A stretch of DNA of 9,698 bases from DATDAW01 sp036524675 (lineage in GTDB: Bacteria > Verrucomicrobiota > Verrucomicrobiia > Chthoniobacterales > DASVRZ01). Shown piece by piece: positions 5,423-9,698 of the stretch (its first letter is position 1; each line of letters begins with the position of its first letter). The notes under the pieces were generated by a model that was given only the letters and a program-made list of their open reading frames with translations, was not told the origin of the DNA and did not search any database. A program made the translations under genes and the position numbers. The stretch is taken from contig DATDBU010000127.1 in NCBI GenBank assembly GCA_036524675.1, positions 1 to 9,698 of the forward strand, in the 5' to 3' direction.

Positions 5423-6039
5423 AACTTGGTGCCTCCCTCGCCGTCGAAGAAGTTGATTTCCAGGCATTGTCTGAGCGCCATGCGTGCCCGATGCAACATG
5501 ACCCACAGATTGGCTTCGGTGATATTCAACGTCTCACACACCTCCTTGCCCGACAGCTCGTCCATTTCGCGCATCATGAAGACTTGCGCGACTCGCTCAG
5601 GCAACTTTCCAAGACAACTCTGCATCGCCTGCCAGAACTCGGCGCGCTTCATCGCTTCCTCGCCCTCAGGTTTCCACTCCGACGGGCCGCGCTCGTGGAT
5701 CCAGTAATTTTCTGCGTCGAATCGGTCCGAGTGTTCGTCGCTGAAAAACTCGAGATCGGTGAAATTCGTTTCGCGACCCAACTTACGAAAGTGGTCGCAG
5801 ATTTTGTTTTTCAGAATGCCGACGAGCCAGCTCCGTTCACTGGAACGTCCGGCAAAGTGGTCATGGGTTCGCACCGCGACGAGTAAGGTTTCCTGCACGA
5901 GATCCTCGGCGATCTCCTGCCGGCGCACGCGGGTGAGCGCATAGCGGTAAAGACAGTCGCCGTGTTCATCGACCCAACGCTCGGGATCGGCGGAGGAACC
6001 TGGCGAAGAAGCCGCCGCAGAGATTTCGGGAGCATTCAT
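5419..6039 (-). CDS. ECF-family RNA polymerase sigma factor
   Basis: A 206-residue sigma-70-family protein of ECF type. Region 2 spans about 18-88, with AEDLVQETLLVAV (44-56) and the -10-recognising helix around SSERSWLVGILKNKICDHFR (66-85). Region 4 spans about 133-193: LGKLPERVAQVFMMREMDEL (143-162) then the helix-turn-helix SGKEVCETLNITEANLWVML with HRARMALRQCL. The linker (89-130) is long and acidic. ATG 6039 overlaps the STAS stop by 4 bp (ATGA), fixing the start; an in-frame reading to 6111 runs inside the STAS gene. It would direct RNA polymerase to a regulon not visible here. The gene lies in an operon behind a sigma-54 promoter, so its amount should depend on the adjacent activator. 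The final TGA overlaps the GTG of the ZAS-type gene. Confidence 0.93.
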   Translation of the reverse strand: MNAPEISAAASSPGSSADPERWVDEHGDCLYRYALTRVRRQEIAEDLVQETLLVAVRTHDHFAGRSSERSWLVGILKNKICDHFRKLGRETNFTDLEFFSDEHSDRFDAENYWIHERGPSEWKPEGEEAMKRAEFWQAMQSCLGKLPERVAQVFMMREMDELSGKEVCETLNITEANLWVMLHRARMALRQCLEINFFDGEGGTKL

Positions 6040-6335
6040 GGTGATATTGGAGTGATATGCTGATGAGCGGCCGCGGTCCGCCGGAGCTGCTCTTCCTGGA
6101 AAGGCGAGCATCGCACGAACAAGACCGCGCGGCGGGAAAGGGAATCGAGCAGGTCAAAGCCAGGCCGGTCGATGAGCGACACGTCCCCAAGGTCGAGGGT
6201 AACCGTCCGGCCTGCGACGAGCATCCGGTCGCATACGTCGTTCAGCTCTGCTATCCAGGCGCCTGCGAGGTGGCCCTCGAGCCGCAGGGTTGCGGATTCG
6301 GCGAATTCGGTAATGGAAATTCTGAGCATGGTCAC
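6036..6335 (-). CDS. STAS-domain protein (anti-anti-sigma-like), lacks the canonical serine
   Basis: A single STAS domain of 97-99 residues. The fold pattern is seen in LRISITEFAESATLRLEGHL (4-23), then TVTLDLGDVSLIDRPGFDLL (44-63). STAS antagonists of the SpoIIAA type carry a phosphorylated Ser in D-S-S-G at this turn; here it reads D56-R57-P58-G59, so the standard kinase switch is absent. It may instead bind a partner constitutively or sense a ligand. The start is either GTG 6335 or ATG 6329, two codons later; neither has a Shine-Dalgarno. The first gene of the operon, it begins about 31-37 nt after the expected transcription start of the sigma-54 promoter and ends in a 4-bp overlap with the ECF gene. 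A role in controlling the sigma factor or the ZAS-type proteins is inferred from coupling. Confidence 0.82.
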   Translation of the reverse strand: MTMLRISITEFAESATLRLEGHLAGAWIAELNDVCDRMLVAGRTVTLDLGDVSLIDRPGFDLLDSLSRRAVLFVRCSPFQEEQLRRTAAAHQHITPISP

Positions 6336-6377
6336 GAAGGGAAGTTCGGCGGTTTTGTGTTCGCTCTATTAGCTATC

Positions 6378-6392
6378 GCAAACGCCGTGCCA
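6378..6392 (-). promoter_or_regulatory. Sigma-54 (-24/-12) promoter of the STAS-ECF-ZAS operon
   Basis: The minus strand reads TGGCACGGCGTTTGC, matching the sigma-54 consensus TGGCACG-N4-TTGC at every fixed position, with GG and GC exactly 10 bp apart. Transcription should begin near 6366, giving a leader of about 31-37 nt before the STAS gene. The gene just upstream encodes a GAFTGA-type sigma-54 activator, which supports function. Confidence 0.8.
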
Positions 6393-6501
6393 CGACGCGT
6401 CCGAAGGCGATTTTTGAAGGGATTAGGGCGCGTCCCCCAGGGTGGATTTTTATTTTTGACGCGGGACTCCCAGTTTCCCCGGGCTTCGCGGCCGCGTGAT
6501 T

Positions 6502-6517
6502 TCGTGGGCTGCCACGA
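6502..6517. promoter_or_regulatory. Dyad TCGTGG-N4-CCACGA, candidate enhancer site
   Basis: A perfect 6+6 bp dyad around GCTG lies about 118 bp upstream of the -24 element, the distance usual for enhancer sites of sigma-54 activators. No T tract follows on either strand, so a terminator is unlikely. Binding by the adjacent activator is inferred. Confidence 0.4.
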
Positions 6518-6550
6518 TATTTCGCGGGCTTTCGGAGTGCTGAATGGGAC

Positions 6551-6587
6551 TCATAGGTCCCATGAGACCTATAGGTCCTATGAGACC
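6551..6587. repeat. Tandem 18/19-nt dyad repeat
   Basis: Two units, TCATAGGTCCCATGAGACC (6551-6569) and TATAGGTCCTATGAGACC (6570-6587), differ by one substitution and one indel. Within them, 6553-6572 (ATAGGTCCCATGAGACCTAT) is a 20-bp near-palindrome, 9 of 10 pairs matching. A half unit, GGGAC, precedes at 6546. It starts 4 bp past the activator stop and is about 170 bp upstream of the -24 box. It may be a distal enhancer, or an instance of the AGGTCYCATAGGA-like repeats I recall from PVC genomes. Confidence 0.55.
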
Positions 6588-6591
6588 AATC

Positions 6592-9159
6592 TTACGCCGG
6601 CCGCGTGATCCCGAGTTTCTGCATCCGGCTTCGTAACGTGCTCGGCTGGAGACTCAGAATTTTTGCCGCGCCGCGTTCGCCTTCGATCTGCCATCGAGTC
6701 TGTGTGAGCACCGAAACAATGTGCTCGCGCTCCACATCATCGAGCGAAGCGCCGCTGTTCTTCGTTCGCAGCTCGAGCCCTAGCGCGCGGGCAAGGGGGT
6801 GGGGCGTTGCTCCCGGCAATGCGCTTTCGTCCACGCGCAGCAGCGGGCCATTCGACAGCACGACCGCGCGCTCGATGACATTTTGCAATTCACGGATATT
6901 TCCGGGCCACGGATATCCGCAGAGCCGCGCCATGGTTTCCTCGGACACGTGCTTGACCGGTCGGCCTAGTTTTCGGGCGAACTTTTCGAGGAAAAACATG
7001 GTGAGCAGAGGAATATCCTCCGCGCGTTCGCGCAACGGCGGAATGGTCAGGGGCACGACGTTCAATCGATAGAACAAATCGCTCCGGAATTTGCCTTCGC
7101 GAACCATCGCGCCCAGGTCGCGATTCGTCGCTGCGATGACCCGCACATCGACGCGCACCGTCTTCGTGCTGCCGATCGGCTCAAACTCCTGCTCTTGTAG
7201 CACGCGCAACAGTTTTACCTGCGTCTCCGGCGGCAGTTCGCCCACTTCGTCCAGAAACAGGGTGCCACCGTCCGCAAGAGCGAAGCGTCCTTCGCGGTTC
7301 GAAATCGCACCCGTAAAAGCACCTTTCACATGGCCGAAGAGCTCGCTTTCGACTAGCCCGACGCTCATTACTCCGCAGTTGACCTTCACGAGCGGATGCT
7401 CGTGCCGCGGACCGCGGTCGTGAATGGCGCGGGCGATAAGCTCCTTGCCGGTGCCCGTTTCGCCGTAAATGAGGGCGGTGGACTCCGTCGATGCGATTTG
7501 ATCGACCTGCCCAAGCACCTTGAGCAGCGGCGGGCTGTTGCCAATGATTTCGACGAAATTGTGCTGACTGCGAATTTCCTCCTGCAAATAGACGTTCTGC
7601 GCTTCCAGCCGTGCTTTCTCCTGTTCCATTAACACGCGATCGGTGATGTCCACGAACATCGTTCGCGTGAGACCACTTTCCGCATCGGGGCGCGTCCACC
7701 ATTGAATGAAAATCGGCTTGCCGTTGTCGCGCCTGCGCAATTCGAGGACGACGCCGGCCGTATCCGTGCCCTGGCCGAAGGACTCCATGGCTTGTTTTAG
7801 CCGTCTTTGCGCCTCAGGCGCGTCCGGCACGAACGACTTCCCGTACGTCCCGGCGACTTGATCGGGTGTGATGCCCAGGATGCGCATCGCGGTGCGGTTC
7901 GCACGGACGAAACGCGTATCCAGTCCCTCCAACACGTAGGCGATGGGCGCCTCGTCAAAAAGGTCGCGAAACCGCTCCTCGCTGGCGTCCAGCGCGCGGC
8001 TGACTTCTGCCAACTGATCCTTCATCCGCCGTTTCTGCTGTTCCAGATCCGCGATTTTCCGTGCGGTCAGTTCGTCGCCGAGCCGGCGCACTTCCTCATG
8101 AACGAGGCAATCGTCGAGGGCAATAGCGACCGCGCCGGCCACCTGTTCGAGAAAGGAATGCTGAAGATCGCCATAGGCATTTTTTGCGGACGCCATAAAA
8201 AACAGCGCTCCTCTCACACGGCCGCCCGTGATGAGCGGGAGCACGCAGAGCGATTCCATGCCTTCCTGTTCCATGGTCATTCCGGTGGCCGGAAAGCGTT
8301 CACGCACTTCATCGCGTTCCGAAGCCACATACCATTCGCGGTTCTTCATCACCCAATCGGTGGCTGTCCCTCGGCGTTCCTCGACGGTGGGCGTCACGCC
8401 CTCCGACCGCACATTGCGCCTGGTTAGAAAGTAACCCTGCAATTGTTCGCCTTCGGCAGGCAGAATGATACCGAAGCACTCGGCCGATACCGCCGTTTGC
8501 AAACACTCCGCCAAAGCGCCAAAAAGCACATCACGGCCCAGGTGATGGCCAATGGCCCGGGTAATATTTAGAAGCGCCTGAGTCTCGACATTCGCCCTTC
8601 GGAGATCCGCGTGGGCTTTGCGTAATTTTTCGTCGGCCTGTTTGCGCTCTAGTTCGGCACAACCGCGCGCGGCGAAAATCTTCAGCGTCGCGATGTCATC
8701 CTCGCTCGGCTCCATCGGCTCCGTGTGCAGGACGGCGATATGCCCGAGTGTGCGGCCCTGGGCATTTTTCATCGGGACACCGACGTAGCTCTCTGCGCCG
8801 ATCTGCTGCAGCCAGAGGTCTTCTGGAAATTTGGTCGCCAGACCGGATGCAGTTGCGCACACATAGCCGGCTGCTACTCGCTGGCACGGCGTGCCGGGAA
8901 ACCGGTAACTGAATCCCTCACCGAAATCCGCGCCCTCCCAATAAGCGAGCGATCGGGATTCCATCTCGCTGAGTGTCTCCGCGACGAAGGCGTATCGCGC
9001 CCCCAGAGCCTGTGCCGCACACCTGGCCAGTGAACGGAAAAATTCATCGCCAATCGCGGCTGCGGTCCCTTCCGCGATAACGCGAAGGGTATCCGTTGGA
9101 GGAGTTTCGACTTTGTTGCACTCAGACATACAACGGGTCAGCCCGGTAAAACACTGCAT
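6592..9159 (-). CDS. Sigma-54-dependent transcriptional activator (GAF-GAF-PAS-AAA+-Fis)
   Basis: An 855-residue FhlA-like enhancer-binding protein. Domains in order: GAF1 (about 24-172), GAF2 (about 195-352), a coiled coil (about 355-398), PAS (about 393-510), a short coiled linker (510-532), the sigma-54 AAA+ domain (about 533-770) and a Fis-type HTH (about 806-852). The ATPase is complete: Walker A GETGTGKE (566-573), the sigma-54 contact loop GAFTGA (613-618), Walker B GGTLFLDE (631-638), and FRSDLFYRLNVVPL with LRERAEDIP (691-716). There is no receiver domain, so the GAF/PAS part must sense a ligand or redox state directly, or by partner proteins. It has no membrane segments. Start: ATG 9159 has GGTGG nearby; ATG 9129 (MSECNKVE) is an alternative. 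The consensus sigma-54 promoter 200 bp beyond its stop makes the STAS-ECF operon its probable target. Confidence 0.95.
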   Translation of the reverse strand: MQCFTGLTRCMSECNKVETPPTDTLRVIAEGTAAAIGDEFFRSLARCAAQALGARYAFVAETLSEMESRSLAYWEGADFGEGFSYRFPGTPCQRVAAGYVCATASGLATKFPEDLWLQQIGAESYVGVPMKNAQGRTLGHIAVLHTEPMEPSEDDIATLKIFAARGCAELERKQADEKLRKAHADLRRANVETQALLNITRAIGHHLGRDVLFGALAECLQTAVSAECFGIILPAEGEQLQGYFLTRRNVRSEGVTPTVEERRGTATDWVMKNREWYVASERDEVRERFPATGMTMEQEGMESLCVLPLITGGRVRGALFFMASAKNAYGDLQHSFLEQVAGAVAIALDDCLVHEEVRRLGDELTARKIADLEQQKRRMKDQLAEVSRALDASEERFRDLFDEAPIAYVLEGLDTRFVRANRTAMRILGITPDQVAGTYGKSFVPDAPEAQRRLKQAMESFGQGTDTAGVVLELRRRDNGKPIFIQWWTRPDAESGLTRTMFVDITDRVLMEQEKARLEAQNVYLQEEIRSQHNFVEIIGNSPPLLKVLGQVDQIASTESTALIYGETGTGKELIARAIHDRGPRHEHPLVKVNCGVMSVGLVESELFGHVKGAFTGAISNREGRFALADGGTLFLDEVGELPPETQVKLLRVLQEQEFEPIGSTKTVRVDVRVIAATNRDLGAMVREGKFRSDLFYRLNVVPLTIPPLRERAEDIPLLTMFFLEKFARKLGRPVKHVSEETMARLCGYPWPGNIRELQNVIERAVVLSNGPLLRVDESALPGATPHPLARALGLELRTKNSGASLDDVEREHIVSVLTQTRWQIEGERGAAKILSLQPSTLRSRMQKLGITRPA

Positions 9160-9211
9160 AGCACCACCGGCCCGCTAAGGAAACGTGATTAAATCCTGAT
9201 GAAAAGAATTC

Positions 9212-9276
9212 AACCGCAGATGGATGCAGATAAAGAATGGGGTTCATGAATCTGCGACTACCTGCGCCATCTGCGA
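9212..9276. repeat. Nested inverted-repeat element (CGCAGATGG ... CCATCTGCG)
   Basis: Outer arms CGCAGATGG (9215-9223) and CCATCTGCG (9267-9275) pair perfectly, and inner arms GCAGAT (9226-9231) and ATCTGC (9250-9255) nest inside. The wording, AACCGCAGATGGATGCAGAT, belongs to a family of intergenic repeats I recall from Verrucomicrobia, Planctomycetes and similar genomes. The element ends exactly where the glycosyltransferase remnant begins. Confidence 0.65.
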
Positions 9277-9516
9277 GGGGTCGGACTCAGTCTGCCACGT
9301 CACGCGCCGGAGGACGAAATTGAGAAGGCAGTACGTCGGTTGTTGAGTGAGCCTGGATATCGGGAAGCGGCCCAGTCGCTGGGAGCGGCGATCCGGCAAG
9401 ATGCAGAACGCCTTGACGCCTCGTCGAGGATCGAACGCCTCGCTTACGAGATGCTAGCACTGCGCTGGGGCGAACAATCTTGGCGGACATCGCATCGTAG
9501 TCGCCCTAGCCCGTAA
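9277..9516 (+). pseudogene. Glycosyltransferase (MGT/UGT-like) C-terminal remnant
   Basis: A plus-strand frame without a start codon runs to TAA 9514-9516. It reads GVGLSLPRHAPEDEIEKAVR, then RLLSEPGYREAAQSLGAAIR and QDAERLDASSRIERLAYEML. This is the closing helix region of macrolide/UDP-type glycosyltransferases (GxGxxLPxxxxxxxxLxxAVxxLLxxPxYRxxAxxLxxxIR). The family is usually about 400 residues; only the last 80 remain. In-frame stops lie just upstream at 9247, and the sequence before 9277 belongs to the inverted repeat, so the repeat joins directly onto a truncated gene. It is the only plus-strand gene trace on this side and is convergent with nothing; it is upstream of and divergent from the sigma-54 activator. 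Confidence 0.6.
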
Positions 9517-9698
9517 CGATACAGTTGGAATCACCGCCAAGGCGTCAAGTAGGAAAGCGAATCACTTGCAGGCAGAACACTTTCGGTAGGGCCGGTGTAA
9601 GGAACGGCGGGCGGTTGCGACGAATCGAGCGAATTATTCACACGCTCTATGCAAACACTCGCTTTTCCTGAACCGGTCATGCCGGATTGTCCCGTCCT
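9517..9698. other. Right-edge stretch without a supported gene
   Basis: These 182 bp show no gene with family features. An ATG at 9649 opens MQTLAFPEPVMPDCPV and runs off the window; it could be a gene start but has no visible RBS and is too short to judge. Confidence 0.4.

Larger units (their letters stand above)
6336..6591. other. Regulatory interval between sigma-54 activator gene and STAS-ECF operon
   Basis: These 256 bp hold, in transcription order on the minus strand, the tandem dyad repeat (6551-6587), a hairpin dyad (6502-6517), an A/T tract (6446-6457) that could bend DNA, and the sigma-54 promoter (6378-6392). No gene is seen. The order enhancer, bend, promoter is what an NtrC-type activator needs. 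Confidence 0.6.

Noticed and set aside
6057..6608. Plus-strand open frame of 183 codons over the STAS gene and promoter region
   Set aside because: It is antisense to the STAS gene and runs through the sigma-54 promoter and repeats, with no domain pattern.
7807..8427. Plus-strand open frame of 206 codons inside the activator gene
   Set aside because: Shadow of the GAF/PAS region in high-GC coding DNA.
8883..8897. Second sigma-54-like box (TGGCACGGCGTGCCG) on the plus strand
   Set aside because: It lacks the TTGC -12 element and lies inside the activator coding sequence facing no gene.
9287..9490. Minus-strand open frame of 67 codons
   Set aside because: Antisense to the glycosyltransferase remnant, whose plus-strand frame has a recognisable family pattern.

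Overview
The window is GC-rich, densely coding DNA in which every convincing intact gene lies on the minus strand, so it reads right to left. The gene content (a FhlA-like sigma-54 activator, a STAS/ECF-sigma/zinc anti-sigma cluster, a PIN/RHH toxin-antitoxin pair, IS110 and IS3 remnants) and the weak Shine-Dalgarno signals suggest an environmental Gram-negative bacterium. The style of the intergenic repeats points to Verrucomicrobia or a related PVC lineage. That placement is inferred from recalled gene and repeat style; no database was searched.

Right part (about 6000-9700). A 5'-truncated glycosyltransferase remnant lies on the plus strand at 9277-9516. It abuts an inverted-repeat element at 9212-9276. 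Next comes an 855-residue GAF-GAF-PAS-AAA+-Fis sigma-54 enhancer-binding protein (6592-9159). The 256 bp after it hold dyad and tandem repeats and a consensus sigma-54 promoter (6378-6392). The promoter points into a STAS protein, an ECF sigma factor and a zf-HC2/ZAS-type protein, joined by 4-bp stop/start overlaps. A second, paralogous ZAS-type protein follows after 102 bp. The simplest reading is a cascade: a GAF/PAS sensor activates sigma-54, which induces an ECF sigma factor together with its presumed controllers.

Middle (about 3700-4500). Two decayed exported-protein genes follow the cascade: a DM13-like protein with a frameshift and the N-terminus of a GlcG/HbpS-like protein. They may once have been cascade targets.

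Left part (about 950-3520). An accessory block lies between two imperfect 41-nt direct repeats (959-999 and 3471-3511). It holds an RHH-PIN toxin-antitoxin pair, stacked remnants of an IS110 element (with its upstream region, where bridge RNA is encoded in that family), an IS3-type OrfA start and a REP-like hairpin, then a membrane-anchored TIR-domain protein with an intact catalytic-type glutamate. The TIR gene looks lower in GC than its neighbours.

Left edge (1-855). A homocysteine S-methyltransferase family gene runs off the window. Its leader carries three alternating copies of one 7-nt arm.

Most promising leads: the sigma-54 to ECF cascade with a non-canonical STAS protein and duplicated ZAS-type proteins, and the TIR-TM-beta protein in a repeat-flanked accessory block.
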